A DNA stretch of 64,000 nt from Turritopsis dohrnii (GCA_027922465.2 BQMF02000004.1:1426001-1490000), one strand, 5' to 3'; positions 12,118 to 24,309 are shown, counted from the stretch's first letter. A program made the numbers and translations. The notes: generated by a model not told the origin, from the letters alone.

Positions 12118-12615
12118 CCGTAAAAACTCTACTTTAGTGCAGCAAAAAAGCCATGCCGCACTAATAATAAGAGGGGAGGACTTGAAGTGAAATTCAGCTG
12201 GTAATTCCAAACCGCCTTGCTTCAAGTCAGCGGAGTACCTTCTTTGGTGAATACCGTGCCTTCGTTTTTCAAAAGTAAAAAGTTAATATTGAAAGGAATT
12301 TAGGTACATGCGCAACTGTATCATGATCTTTTTGAATACCCATCGCGTACTTATCTTCGTTTAGTTTTACAGATTTTAAAAGCAAAAAGACAATATTGTT
12401 GAAGCTGAGAACGAAAATTTCTTAACTTCACTTTTTCGAAACCCGATCCGTTCTATAATTAGAGGTAATTTTGACCGTTCCCACATTAGATTAGAGGTGA
12501 GTCGAAAATTACCTAAATTTCACCCGCACTAATAAATAGAGGGGAAAAATTATTCATTTTCCGAAAAAAAGACCATTCGCACTAATTAGAGGGCACACTA
12601 AATTAGATTTTACCA
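12118..12615. mobile_element. TA-flanked MITE with CACTAATTAGAGGG motifs
   Basis: The imperfect inverted ends (CCGTAAAAACTC...TTTAGTG at left; CACTAAATTAGATTTTACCA at right) are flanked by TA at 12116-12117 and 12616-12617. 'GCACTAAT(A)AATAGAGGGG' motifs recur inside. No coding sequence. Probably another pogo/Tc1-like non-autonomous element. Confidence 0.55.
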
Positions 12616-12639
12616 TAAACACCATAAGTTCATCGTTAT

Positions 12640-13540
12640 GAATGCTGGTCGTGATCTTTGCTTCATATAAGGTGTTTTCTGCTAAGGAGTTTCCTTGGTG
12701 TGGGCATAGTTATTTCTGGACACAGTTACATGGCCGGTTCGCTCATGGGTCTTGAGTTTACTGTTGTTGTGATTATCGACGATGTTTTTTAGTTACTTGT
12801 ACAGCTGTGGTTGACTTTTACTGTGTTTCATTTGAACAATTTATTGTATATTGTATTTGTGGGTTGTTGGGAAGCGTTTGTCAATCAAGTTTAAAAAATG
12901 TTGGGCAATCATGACGAAAACTTCTGGCAGTATGGTGGATTGAACCATGTCATTTTTGTTATCGTTTTTTGGTTAGTTAATGTGTTGGGACGTCAGTGTA
13001 ACAAGGATCATTGAGTGCTTTTTTGTAAATCGGTTTTTCGTTGTTAAAGATTTGCTGGTTGTGAGGGTGTTCAGTAGTTTAATACTGTTCTTGGTATTTG
13101 CTGGATAATGTTAGGTGGATGGTTAGATTTGTTTATATACTGGATATTGGCGTCAGGCATGCGGTATGGTTTTTAGGATCCATCGTTTAGTTTCAACGTT
13201 TCGTCAAGGTAGTCCACAATGTTTTCATTGGATTCGGTTACTATTTTGAGACCATGAACATTGAAGATGTTTGGAGTTTCTTTTTTAATCTTCCATGGAT
13301 CTGTTTATCCATTGCAACATCATCACAACGTTTCCGGTTTTTCATCCATACTTGATGTTGCTGAATAGCAGTCATACATAACTTGCATAACACGGAGAGA
13401 TGCCAACACATTGTATTTGAAGTACATGTATGGAAAGATAACCCTTTTTGTATTATTATTTTCAACTGATGATTGAGTGAGCATGGAGGTCCTAGTTTTG
13501 AAAATATCAAGTCTCATTACTGTTGTATATTACCTATGTA
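12640..13540 (-). pseudogene. Penelope-like element reverse transcriptase relic
   Basis: Read on the minus strand across several frames, a degraded Penelope-type reverse transcriptase is visible. 'IVDYLDETLKLNDGS' (compare the family pattern VDFLD-x-T-x-NL) is followed by 'YINKSNHPPNIIQQIPR', a 'TWFNPPY' motif, then a stretch rich in N-x-V-K-V-N-H-S-C. Multiple stops and frameshifts make it non-functional. The left edge abuts the MITE at 12118-12615. The assignment rests on the order of four family motifs. Confidence 0.6.
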
Positions 13541-13689
13541 TATGCGGAGATATGTAAGATATCTCTGGCATACGTAACGATCTTAGTCAAACAAAGTTCC
13601 ATTAACTAGCGTGTAAGAGACAGAGATAAAACCTTGTTTGACCCAGTTAGTAATGTGATATGTACAATAAACAGAAGATATGGCGCATT

Positions 13690-14440
13690 TTGTCACGACA
13701 AGGCGTGATGAAAATTGTGCCAGGGCGGTTTTGGAATTGCGAGAGTTTTTATGTTATTGTTTATACAGTTGCCCCCCGCTAACTCGACATCGACGGGGGC
13801 CCGGAAAACATGTCTAGTTAGGTGTCATATATTTCTCCACCGCTCCTACCATCCCTATTAATTTGCTTTTATTAGGTACGGACAGCGCCTAGAAGAATTA
13901 AAGAAGAAATAAACTAAATTTGGAATATATTTTTATCATATAGCAAGTTTCCAAAAATTAAAGTTCATTGATCGCTTGATAGTGCTGTCTAAGAATATTT
14001 ATATATCCTGCTTTGCCAACGAAGTGAAGTACTTTCCACCTGCATGCCTTCCCCATCTCCTAAATTCACAGGAGTTTGATTGACGGTGACAGAACATGAG
14101 CTCAGAACGATAATTAAGGAAATACCAACAATTAAAATTTTGAAAATGCGAGTTTTTTGTCAAGGGACCGAATATTTATGTCGAGATAAGCGAGTGTCGA
14201 GATAGCGGGGGAAATCTCCATTCAAAAACATCGAACTGGCGGGAGCGAAGGAATTATGTTGAGCTAGGCGGGTGCCGAGATAGCGAGAGGTCGAGTAAAC
14301 GGAGGGAAACTGTATAAAAACTTTAATCACTAAGCACGCGTTAAATGTTGTTCCGTCCCGGTTAGACGAAAATTATGGAACAAATGCCTCGGCGAAAATA
14401 AAAGATATTTCAGTATCCCCCCAAATCCATAAAATCAAGA
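13690..14440. repeat. Partial copy of the GGGGCTGATCATATG family, split by a MITE
   Basis: 13700-13765 ('gtgatgaaaattgtgccagg...') and 14313-14400 ('acgcgttaaatgttgttccg...') together match 26180-26380. The mariner-type MITE at 13766-14312 is inserted at the TA of 'gtttatataaaa'; the 26-kb copy shows the empty site. Confidence 0.6.
13766..14312. mobile_element. Tc1/mariner-type MITE
   Basis: The ends are CAGTTGCCCCCCGCTAACTC and the near complement ending GGAGGGAAACTG, flanked by TA. CAGT termini, TA target and 'cgagatagcgggg' subterminal motifs are typical of Tc1/mariner-dependent MITEs. Length is 547 bp with no transposase. Confidence 0.8.
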
Positions 14441-14453
14441 TATTTTAAAACTT

Positions 14454-16306
14454 AACAAGATGCCCTTACGGGCAGAAAGATTTCTGCAAAATCAGCTGAA
14501 GTATGAAAGATGGAAGACTAACAATAACATTCTTGAAACTTGAATGATTTTGAATGATTGAACAATACAATACAATACAATACAATACAGTACAACATTG
14601 ACTGCTGCTCAGTGTAGACTGCATACAGCAGGTGGGAATTGTAACACACAAAGTAAAATGAGTTTTGTTATTGAAATTTTAAAGTTAAATGTGTTCAAAC
14701 CTGGCCAACAATGTGCTACCAGTGAAAATTATGTTGACTCCTTGAATGTTGAATGAGAGTGAAAAATGTAAAAAGTACTCTTATATATAATTACATATAT
14801 AAACAATACACAAATTACATATAAAAGAAAAGTGTGACATAACGATCAACCGCACATGACCTAATTTAATCTAACAAAATAGAAGAAAGTTTATAAAAAT
14901 TCTTTAAGAAATTCAAAAAAAGGTTGAATGATCTTTACAGCATAACATCATGTTAAAACTTGATATGATATGTACTTCAATCTTCTTAATTACATACACA
15001 AACAGAATTCCCAATGCTGCAAATACGTAATCAAAAATCTTGATCGTTAAAAGTACATGCTCTATAAATTTATACCAAAAATTTTGTAGTGTTACTAATT
15101 GTATAAAGTATTTTGAATTTATACACAGAACATTTCAATTTGTGTGATTAGGAAGATCATTCGTAATTAGGGGCATTGGCAGTATAATATAGCTAGAAAA
15201 TCATCAATCAAGAGTAGTGCAGAGTAGACAACCACTTAACATTGGAGCTAAGGAAGAAACAGAGCTGAGCTGTACGAATCCAGAGCTTAAAAAGTATACA
15301 GCACAAGAAGGAAACAAACAAAAATCTTTTGTATCTAGAAAGGCTTAAACATTGAGACATTTTTCCCTAATACAAACACATAGCTTTTTGACTTTGTACA
15401 ACTTTTTAGTTAGAAAAGAATAATCACACTACAGAAGAATTATTATATTATTATAAGTGTACGTACTCCTCAGAGCTTCATGAAAGCTTAATTGACACTA
15501 CAAAAACTTTGTTGACACTTTAAACTTTAAACTTTAAACTGTATATTCCACCATTAAATTTATTTACATCCGAAAGAAAATATTTAATTTATTTTGGAGG
15601 CACAGAAAAATGTAAAGTGTATCACAAACAAAAAAGTAAACAAAAATTATATACATATAACTGAAAGTTGAAATTTTTGAAGTGTTTCGAATTATATATT
15701 TATTAAAATTAGGAAGACTGTTCATAATTAGAGACATTGGTAACCTAAAAACTACTGATCACCAACAAAAAACAATACTGCATTTCAAAGCATTATACAA
15801 ACCAAATAACCTTAAAATAGCTAAAGTGATGCTGAGTAGACAGACATTTGGAGCTGAGGTGGAACTTAAGCTGAGCTGTACGTATCCAGAGCTTAAAAAG
15901 CATTACAGCCCACACATGAAACAAACAATGAACTTTTTTCAGATAAAATCCCAGACATTTCAAAAACAAAAAAAGCATTTATACCTTTTTCATTCTCTGT
16001 TTACAAAACGATACGAAAAGTCACCATTGAATCAATACAAGATAATAATAAATTACTGCTAGAGATTTTATTCTTCATTTTCAGTTTTGGAAACGTGCAT
16101 CTTCTTTAATTATACTGACTAAAGATCCTTTGGGATCCTTTTGGTTGGTTCTTTGTTGTGAATTTCTTCGACTGAAATGCGTGACTTTGGTTTCGTGTAA
16201 ACATTCGCACGAGATTTCAAAAAACCGCTAGGTTTGGACAGTAAGAAGAAGAAGAAGAAGAACAGAGCCGGTTTTAAGGTATTTCTTGCTTTCGCAGAAA
16301 TCCAAT
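14454..16306 (-). mobile_element. Helentron-like non-autonomous element, family A copy 1
   Basis: On the minus strand it begins ATTGGATTTCTGCGAAAGCA, then has a CTT microsatellite close to the 5' end. It ends with GCAGAAATCTTTCTGC, a GCCCGTAAGGGC hairpin and CATCTTGTT. The 5' terminal GGATTTCTGC is repeated inverted but set back from the 3' end, the asymmetric terminal repeat layout of Helentrons. An internal duplication is visible (about 15170-15300 versus 15710-15900). No protein gene was recognised. Sister copies: 19232-20039 and 27947-29220. Confidence 0.6.
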
Positions 16307-16996
16307 TACAGTACCAGCGAAAGCGAATACCGTATTAAAACACCTTGACTACTTTTCCTCTTTTGGCCGAAATGGCAATTAGACTAAATGGCTGCACTAA
16401 TGACTCAATGTAAATTCTAACGAAGTGACACCTTTTCCATCAAACTTGATAATGTAAGCGTGATCTTACGAAAAGCTTCGTATTTTAATAACATAAAATT
16501 CTAACATGTGTTTTTAATGTAATAACTTAATGAATATTAATCAAATAGGCTACAAAAAAGTGGGACCTACACTAACTTAAGCTAACTGGAAATACTTTGA
16601 TCCTTGAAACGCGTTGCTTTTTTTTTAAAAAAATGGAAAATGAAATATCTGTTTTTAATCTGAAACTGTAGTTTTCTGCTGATTCGTTTTCTACTGAGAG
16701 TCTTCTCATGAGAATGAAAATGAAGATTTTCTGAATAATCACTTATCATGGTGTAAATGAAATACCAAAAGAAAATTTCTGCTAATATTTAAGAAATATA
16801 CTCGGTAATATACTAAGTAAGAAGCAGAGGGTTATAATAATAGTGTTCTTTGGATATCACTTGCTTCTTTGTACCATCGCGAAAATGCAACACTACCCAA
16901 AAACGGGAGCATATTTATTTACAACAGGTATGTAAAAAATAAATATACAAATCGTGAAAATGCTATGAAATTACTCGTCTGATGCATTGTTGTTTA
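16307..16996. other. Intergenic or intronic AT-rich sequence
   Basis: No recognisable gene. A candidate splice donor (ACAG/GTATGT near 16926) could belong to an exon preceding the P2X7-like exon, but no frame here confirms this. Confidence 0.4.
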
Positions 16997-17193
16997 GAAC
17001 TTACAGGTACGCTTCATGTCGTCAATATAGTTGGTTTACATATACACGAATCAGACACGGTGGAAGATTATACAAGCTTGCGTTATTAAACAGATTAGAG
17101 GAGGCATTCCCAGAAGAAGATGGAAATTATGTAGGATCTAAAGACGAAAGTGACACTGAAGGAACGAGTAGAAATAGCTTGGAAATTCAATGA
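16997..17193 (+). CDS. P2X7 intracellular-domain-like terminal exon (partial gene)
   Basis: After a splice acceptor (TTGTTTAG, ending 16996) the frame encodes 'TYRYASCRQYSWF...' and ends with '...LEEAFPEEDGNYVGSK' plus an acidic tail, stopping at 17191-17193. The order YR-x-A-x-RQ, a tryptophan, RL/NRL, AFP and E-DG-Y-G is the conserved end of the P2X purinoceptor 7 intracellular domain, which in cnidarians and fish occurs in many stand-alone proteins. The cysteine-rich first half of the domain was not found upstream, so this is either a terminal exon or a detached fragment. Confidence 0.5.
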
Positions 17194-17505
17194 GGACTAA
17201 GAATTCAATGAAATTAAAATGACAAAATCATAAATTAATTTTACTGTGCTTTGTGGAAGTGTCAATGGTCTCTGCACGAGATGATCCTCCCACCGGTGCA
17301 ACAGCAGCGTCAAACGTTCCCTTCATCCTATCCATGACACCTACTTTGTTGCGTTTGATACTATGTTTTTTGAATTTTTCCATTACTTCATTACTTTCCA
17401 TTACTGTTGCTTTTTCGCAACAAAGCACTTAATCAGCTTGCAGTAAGCTATTCGAAATAGTAATTCATGAATAAATTAAACCTGTTCATGATCAATGTCA
17501 TGATC
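17194..17505. other. Downstream AT-rich sequence
   Basis: It probably includes the 3' untranslated region of the preceding exon (ATTAAA-like signal near 17213). No other feature seen. Confidence 0.35.
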
Positions 17506-17674
17506 ATAGGCGTATTCAAGGTCAGTCACAAAAAGTGGAGGAGTCCAACATTACGATATTTCTTTTCAGTCATAAGTGGCGATCAGGTTACTTGCACGCT
17601 TTCCTTTTCTACTTGAAATGACTAAAACAAATTTTGACTTCCACAAATTTTGACTGACCTCTGGCTACGCCTCT
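17506..17674. mobile_element. Short MITE (AGGCGTA family), copy 2
   Basis: A complete copy, inverted relative to 8365-8527. ATAGGCGTATTCAAGGTCAG is at the left and TGACCTCTGGCTACGCCTCT at the right. The 169-bp size and the internal GTGGAGGAGTCC motif match the other copies. Confidence 0.75.
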
Positions 17675-19231
17675 GATGATGGTGTTCCAGTGCAGCTAAC
17701 TGGGTTCCCACTATCATTTTTGCCACATTGAGAAAATTGATTAAGGTAAATACCGTATTTCATTGTGAAAAACTTTCAACATTGTGGTATAAATCAATTT
17801 AGAAAATGTAGAATATTGAGTCCCAGCTATAACGAAATGTTAATATTGAAATTGTTGTTTTTGTAATGTTTCGCAAACATACACGCTTTGGAACAGATGT
17901 TCGTTTTAGCGCGTTTTTCCACTATGAACGAAATGACATTTTAGTTGGCAGCAAGAAAATCTATCAAAGCAAACGGTCGTCGTAATTGTCGTAATCTTGA
18001 TGTCCCAGCTTTCCTTTACGAAATTATCGCATCTGCGCATCTGGGTTATCGTGGAAACCAAAACAAAAAGTTTGCTGGAGATGATAACCTAATTTCAATC
18101 ACAGATATGTTTCAATATTAAAATTTCTGTTTTTGTAATGAAATGTTTCGCTTACATTACCAAGATACAAAGAAAATGAAAGCACCAAAAGTCTATGAAT
18201 TTATATACGAATAACCTGCACAGTTTTTATGTGATAACCATTTGTCATTTTGAAGATATAAGTGGATAATATTTTCGTACTTTTTTTCGCACTTAACTTG
18301 ACTGTATCATGCTTCTCAAAATATATCAGTTATTAAACTTAAATACGGATATGTTCTGCTGATGATACCTTTATGAAATATTCAATGAGAGATCACATTA
18401 ACCAGTATTAAAATACTTTCTTTTTTATATTATCACATAAGAGAAACATCAGTAAGTATAACCTATAACGTGGCTTTAAAATGCAAGTGTATTTAAGTTG
18501 TGGAAAGAAAGTAACTTGTGGTTATGGAAAAAGGAGTCACAATCAATTTCCTGCTTTTTAATAAAAAGCATTGACAATAAAGAGAAAATTCCAGGACAGA
18601 AACATGAAAAGTATTAAAATACTTTACTGAGTGAGGCTAGCCACGTAAAACAATACCAAATAAATAAATAAAATAAAAACCAGATGATCCATTTTCTGAC
18701 ACTTCCTTGGATATATCACATTAGTTCTTCATACACATTATAAATGCATGTACCAATAAAATGATGTTTTGCATGGAAATATTATTTGAGTCGTTAAAAA
18801 GAAAACGGTTCTGGATAGAAGATCTGTTTGTTGTTTCCCGACAGTCAACGTATTGTTATTTTCCGCTATACTGGTTTCGACTTTTATATTTTGATCACGT
18901 GATCAAAATATTTACAATTTTAACCGTACAATGCCTCTTTAAAAAGAAAGCTCTTAAAAACAACGAAGGCTTTTTTCCAAACAGTTTGTGATGTCACGTC
19001 GTGTCGATCTTGCCAAGTCCACTTTGCTCAATTTGAAAATGATGAACTGTCATTGCCGCCAAGGAGAGAAGTTTTTACGTTCGTTTAAAAATTTTTTGCG
19101 CAATTATTTCAGAAATGCAGTAAAATCGAATAAATTGTTTTATTAAATTTGAAAGTAATGTATTGTATTTCAGAATAAAATAAGTAACTGTATGTTATGC
19201 TACATTCCCTAGTTTATTCAGAACAAACACG
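17675..19231. other. AT-rich stretch
   Basis: No gene recognised. It contains a perfect 26-bp palindrome at 18886-18911. Confidence 0.45.
18886..18911. repeat. Perfect 26-bp palindrome with CACGTG centre
   Basis: ATATTTTGATCAC and its exact complement meet without a spacer at a CACGTG E-box. It may be chance, a transcription-factor dimer site or a tiny cruciform. Confidence 0.5.
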
Positions 19232-20039
19232 AAACAAGATGCTTTGACAGGCATTAGGATTTCTGCAAAACGACTGAAGCATGAAAATTGAAAGACTTAT
19301 GACATTCTTGAAATTTGAAGGTTGAATGACTTCTACAATACAACATTACATTTTTGATCACACACTCCCTAGGAATTCATGAAAGCATAAATGATACTAT
19401 CATATGAAACATTCTTAATTCTGATGTTACGAAATATATTAGATACAAACAAAAGAAATAAGCGTAAGGCGTGAATCGTAACCATGGATACGCATTTTAT
19501 AAAACAGTTTTTTAAAAAAGAAACTATGTAAGAGCGAAAAGAAAAAAAAAACTTTTTCGAAAAAAATATGAGAAACAAAGTAAAAGCGAAAAATTCATCA
19601 GAAATACTATGTTTAAAGCTAACTTTGATAAAAAAGTAGACAAAATACTCGCATAGCTAGCTACCAAGCATATAAACATATAGCTTTTGAAAAGTTTAAG
19701 TATGAACGACTTCGATGAATTTTGTCAACTGCAAGAGAGCGTAGAAGCACAAGACATTACCAACAACAAAGTTTTAAAGTCGTAAATTTATTACAAGCGA
19801 TGCTTCGAATTGGATGCAACTGAAGTTCTCCATTGTGTTTTTAGTGGGAGTAATGTTTATTTTTCGAAAATAAGTAGCAAATTACTAAAATACTCATATA
19901 AAGAATGTTTTGATAGTTTTCACGTAAAGGCAAACACGAAATTTCAAAAAGCGCTCGGTTTGGACAGTAAGAAAAAAGCGACGAAGAACAAAAACCACAG
20001 CCGGTTTTAACGTATTTCTTGCTTTTGCAGAAATCCAAT
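19232..20039 (-). mobile_element. Helentron-like non-autonomous element, family A copy 2
   Basis: It has the same terminal structure as 14454-16306 but is 808 bp long. On the minus strand the 5' end is ATTGGATTTCTGCAAAAGCA. The 3' part holds GCAGAAATCC, then a degraded 'GCCTGTCAAAGC' hairpin and ATCTTGTTT. The internal 'ggtttggacagtaag' block is also shared. Confidence 0.6.
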
Positions 20040-20254
20040 GAACAACGGTTCCTGAAAATACAGCTGTTACCTTGTGACGTCAAACAATCGAGCTTTCAAA
20101 CTCTTATTACTCTGTTATTTAGTAATGAAAGTAAACTAAAAATTTTTACAATGTCTTTTTTCTATAAACATAATTAATTTTTGAAGGCCCCTTTAACGCT
20201 TAACTATTCGCTAAACTATTCCTGAAATAGACATAGCAAATTATTCTAACTAGC

Positions 20255-20290
20255 CGCCAAGGCGGCGTCGCTCGCCGCCCATGTCTACCA
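20255..20290. repeat. GC-rich palindromic repeat, copy 2
   Basis: GCCGCCAAGGCGGCGTCGCT followed by CGCCGCCCATGT, sharing its core with 417-456. A third, shorter piece (CGCGCCGCCCATGTTCAG) lies at about 20833-20850. Confidence 0.5.
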
Positions 20291-20439
20291 GCTCTGTATC
20301 ACTGTATCAATAAATGTCAAATTTCCTTATAAACGGCTCATACAACTTGGAAAAGATTCGAAGTCACAACCTCTGGTGTGCAGTCAGGGTTACATCAGTG
20401 TTACATTAACTATTTTTCAGGTTTTTCATTATGTGTTAC

Positions 20440-21600
20440 TTATTTATTTTTTAAAACCAATCGTTGATCAGTACAACAATACACTCAAAACTTAGGAAGA
20501 AAAAACTTCAACTTTTTATTAGCTTTTGTTTTAAAAAGGTTACGCGCTCTAACATGGGTGCTATCAAACAGGGCGAAAATGGTTTCTCTTCTTAAAAAGT
20601 TCACACGGAAGGAGAGAAAAAAGGCACCTGCTAAATGAATAAACTGAATAAAAGAAACGTTCGGTCAGAAGCGCTTAACAAATAAAAGAAATTAAATTAT
20701 TAAAAGAATAGCAAAAACATTTTGTTTCATGACACACCATTAAATAATATCGCACACAACTCAATCTACCATTTTGCGTGACTTACGCACAAACAAACAA
20801 ACGGAGAATCGGCTATTAATATATAGACTATCGCGCCGCCCATGTTCAGCCTGCGTTGTATCACCACCTGCTCCAAATTACTGCACTGCACTTAAAACTT
20901 CCTTTGCTGCTGGCTTTATCGCTAAATAAAGCTTGTTTGCACGTGAAGAGAAATACGTTCCTGGTGTTTCAAATCTTGCATGTTCTTAACTCAGCCGTTT
21001 ATTGTCACGGTCGCATTTAAAATGTCAGCAGACTTTTTTGCTTTGCACAATGCACTCCGAACGTGAACTTCACGTGGTTTTTCTTTACGATTTTAAACCA
21101 ATCAAATATCAGTTTAACAATTCACTCAAAACGTTTACCTATCGGTTATTAAACATTTTGATTGTTTGAAAAAAAGTTCACCCGTCTCAGGCAGTCAGGC
21201 AAGCATTAGGATACACTGGCAAACCGAACATGCTGCCACGTTCTGCCACTGCTGCTTTTTGTCCAAAATGTTTAATCAGTTAGTTTCTTTGTATTTACTT
21301 GATGTATTGTTTTCAAAGCCAAGTTAACGTGGAATATAAAACTAACAATAATAATAAAAACAAAACGTTATCTATATTGGTTCACCAGCAAAAAAAAGTC
21401 ACGTTCGTTTGGGGTTGCAATGTATTTGTTTCGAACTCACGTCGCACACAAAAAAAGAAATATTTTCGCTCACAACTCAATCTACCATTTTGCGTGACTT
21501 ACAAACAAACAAACAAACAAACAAACGAACAAACAAACAAACAGACAGACAGACGGAGAATCGGCTATTAATATATAGAGAATTTAGCTTATCTTTAAAT
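20440..21600. repeat. Diverged tandem duplication (about 650-bp offset) with microsatellite
   Basis: 20455-20500 resembles 21095-21140. 20755-20830 resembles 21470-21575, sharing CTCAATCTACCATTTTGCGT and GAGAATCGGCTATTAATATA. The second copy carries an expanded (ACAA)n/(AGAC)n tract at about 21502-21553 where the first has only three units, so the tract grew after the duplication. Confidence 0.6.
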
Positions 21601-21932
21601 ACACTGATAAACTTATCAATTAAATAATTCGTTAAATTGTTGGTTATTAGTTTAAGGTCCATTCATTCATTAAACATGGAAGAAGCGGTTGAAGAAATTT
21701 TAGTTTGTTCAATATTTGCTTCTTCATGTATGGCATGTAGCAAATCATTGAATTCCGGAAAACGAAACAGAAAATAAAGAAAGATTATTCTATGGAGCAT
21801 AAATACTCTTCAAGAATTGAGCAAAACATTTTGGGGGTGGATGGGGCTCAATAAATCTCTATTATCGAAAGAGGAAAATACTACCTCTAGATTGCCTATA
21901 AAAGCATTCAAAATCTATAATTTTTCAACATA

Positions 21933-21953
21933 GGGGGGGGGGGGGGGGGGGGG
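21933..21953 (+). repeat. Poly-G run of 21
   Basis: An uninterrupted run of 21 G in AT-rich DNA. It could form a G-quadruplex and its length is prone to sequencing error. Confidence 0.85.
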
Positions 21954-22493
21954 AGGAGGCTAATTCTACGTCTATATTCATGGAGACAATATCTGCGAAT
22001 GACCACGCGTGCATAAACGATGAAAGGAAACATCCCAATTACGTATTTTCTTGAATAACTAAACATTCTGGTGTTTATTCAAAAATGAAACGGGTTTCAA
22101 TAGACCTTTCCCGTATCTCAGTTTAAAGGCTCAGTTGTGGTCGAGTTTCATATCTAACCTCGTTTTTATGCGATTCATCGACTGATTTCATTACTTTATA
22201 ACTTTAACAATAGTCTCTATTATTCTCAGTTCTCACTCCAATAATTAGAAGCAGTTTAAATATTAAAAGCGAGGTTAGACACGACAACTCGGTCTATTAT
22301 CTACTTCCTTGTCTCAAAACCATTTTCTCTAAACTTATAGAGAATCGTAACACGTTCCTAGAGAGATGCAGCTATAAAAACGAGTTGAAAAAACAAAAGT
22401 TATTTGTTACTTCTTTCAAACATTGTCTACCGCAACTTTCTTTATTAATTATTTGGTTAACTTCATCCCAAACAAAACAATTTAGTTTTGATT
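21954..22493. other. AT-rich stretch with weak inverted repeat
   Basis: 'gtcgagtttcatatctaacctcg' near 22140 and 'gcgaggttagacacgacaactcg' near 22269 are loosely complementary, possibly an old MITE. No gene seen. Confidence 0.35.
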
Positions 22494-22676
22494 CTAGTTT
22501 TGTTTCCGTCATTCTATTTTATTTGCTTGTAAGTATATAAAAATGCATTCATATCAAAATATTTTCGTCGACCTCATGGGAACCTTTCAGCGAAATATTC
22601 AGAGAAAATATTTTGGTGTGAATGTATTTTTTATAAAACTTATAAGCAAATAAAATAGAATGTTGAAAACGAAATT
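22494..22676. mobile_element. Palindromic MITE
   Basis: The left arm (ATTCTATTTTATTTGCTTGT and onwards, to about 22572) and right arm (about 22607-22676, ending ATAAGCAAATAAAATAGAAT) pair over about 70 bp around a 35-bp loop that includes 'gtcgacctcatggg'. No coding sequence. Confidence 0.65.
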
Positions 22677-23223
22677 ACATCAGGATTCCCACTTTCGTAT
22701 TTAGATACGCGTATCAGCATGTGTCACTTTCGGTATATTGATTTGCAATTACTTCTTTGTTGGTTTCAATGCACGTATTTCATTGGAAAAGTTGAATTCA
22801 TTTTAACTTTTCACGTATCGTGCTGAAACGTAGATCATTCCATCTGGCAAATTAGATGTTAAATTTGCCGTAATTCGTAATTGCGTTATTCAATTAAGAA
22901 GGTTGCTAGTAATTTTGAAGCATTAAAAGAATTCGAAGGACACCAATCTCAATGGCGTTTAAGATGACGGAAAGTTTGTAAAAAGACGAAGACATGGTTA
23001 AATCTTGTTTGCTCCATCCATTGGTTTTGTGGATTCTCTTATCAGGCATCAACGGTAAGTAAGCTCTGAAATTTCCTTGTTCTGCTTCTGCACCTCTTAT
23101 CACAGGAATGGATGGCTTTTTCAGTTTCAATGTACATCCATTAACTTTTTACTTATTCCAATTTTGAAATTGTTCCATGATAACAAAAACTTATGTGGTG
23201 TTTAAAACACAATAAGTAATATT
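22677..23223. other. AT-rich stretch
   Basis: No recognisable feature. Confidence 0.45.
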
Positions 23224-24260
23224 ATTGACTTTAGGACACCTGTGGTGGAGTAAAGTCTTTAAAATACCCATGGTTTCTCCTCCTCCTCCTCCCACTACTA
23301 CTCCAAGTTATGAACGTTTTTGTGCAGCGTTTACATGACATCGTTGCCGAATTCGCAAATTTGGTCAAATCCAGAATAATTCCAGTAGGCCAATTTTCAT
23401 GAAATTTTGTACAGAGCAAGGTGCTGATTTCGAATTTGACAATGATTTTGCCAGGTTTGACTAAAATTGGGCAATTTAGGCCAAATTTGGACCAAATTTA
23501 GAAAATTCTTCAATTTTCATGAAATTTTACACGGGTCACAATCGAAAAGTGCTGATTTCGAATTTGACAATGATGTTGTGTTACCAGGTTTAACTAAAAT
23601 TGGGGAAGTTAGGCAAAATTTGGACCAAATTTCGAAAATTCTTCAATTTTCATGAGATTTTGTACGGGTCACATTTAACAGGTGCTAATTTCGAATTTGA
23701 CCATGATTTTGCCAGGATCAACTAAAATTGGGCAATTTTAGGCCAATTTGGACCAAATTGCGAAAATTTTTCAATTTTCATAAAATTTTGCAAGGGTCAC
23801 AATTGAAAGGTGCTGATTTCGAATTTGAGAATGATTTTGCCAGGTTTGACTAAAATTGGGCAAATTTGGACCAAATTTCGAAAGTTCTTTAATTTTCATA
23901 AAAATTTGCACGGATCACAATTGATTTCGAATTTGATAATGATTTTGGTCAGATTTGACTAAAATTGGACAATTTAGGCGAAATTTCAAAAGTTCTTCAA
24001 TTTTCATGAACTTTTGTACAGAGCACAATTGAATGGTGCTGATTTCAAATTTGACAGTCATTTTGTCTGATTTGACCAAAAATAGACAATTTGTACCAAA
24101 ATTTGTACAAAGCACAAATGGAAGATGTTGATTTTGAATTTGCCAGTCATTTTGTTAAATTTGACCGTAATTTGGCAATTCGTCAAGTTTGTATTTTTGG
24201 AACCAGATGAGTATCGTTGTGTTACGTCCTGAAGTCTTCAAGCCAAGCGGCTTCTTGTTT
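23224..24260 (+). mobile_element. Helentron-like non-autonomous element, family B copy 1
   Basis: The 5' end is TTGACTTTAGGACACC, followed by a CTCCTC/CTACTA microsatellite. The centre is a tandem array (23423-24180). The 3' end is GTCCTGAAGTCTTCAAG, then a hairpin with AAGCC/GGCTT arms, then CTTGTTT. The 5' GACTTTAGGAC reappears inverted just inside the 3' hairpin. A 5' copy of about 120 bp and the 3' end are shared with 42674-47489, which still carries Helentron coding remnants. The structure resembles Helentron-associated (HINE/DINE-type) elements. Confidence 0.65.
23423..24180. repeat. Minisatellite array, about seven units of 89-132 bp
   Basis: Units starting with GCTGATTTCGAATTTGACAA or variants begin at about 23423, 23551, 23684, 23812, 23922, 24037 and 24127. 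Each contains 'ctaaaattgggcaattt' and 'cttcaattttcat'. Units shorten and diverge toward the 3' side. The array lies wholly inside the Helentron-like element. Confidence 0.8.
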
Positions 24261-24309
24261 CTGTAACATCGTAAATACCATTAATAATATCACCTGTTTG
24301 CGCTGCGCT

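Noticed and set aside
18886..18911. Palindrome considered as a CRISPR-like or phage attachment site
   Set aside because: The window is eukaryotic and there is only one copy, so such readings are not supported.
21299..21627. Frames encoding QTNKQTNEQTNKQTDR-type sequence
   Set aside because: They are translations of the ACAA/AGAC microsatellite, not protein-coding.
23231..24115. Several short frames on both strands in the minisatellite
   Set aside because: Their periodicity comes from the tandem DNA repeat and no unit is conserved at the protein level.
23423..24180. Tandem array considered as a CRISPR array
   Set aside because: Units are long, contiguous and diverge continuously without unique spacers; it is a minisatellite in a transposon.
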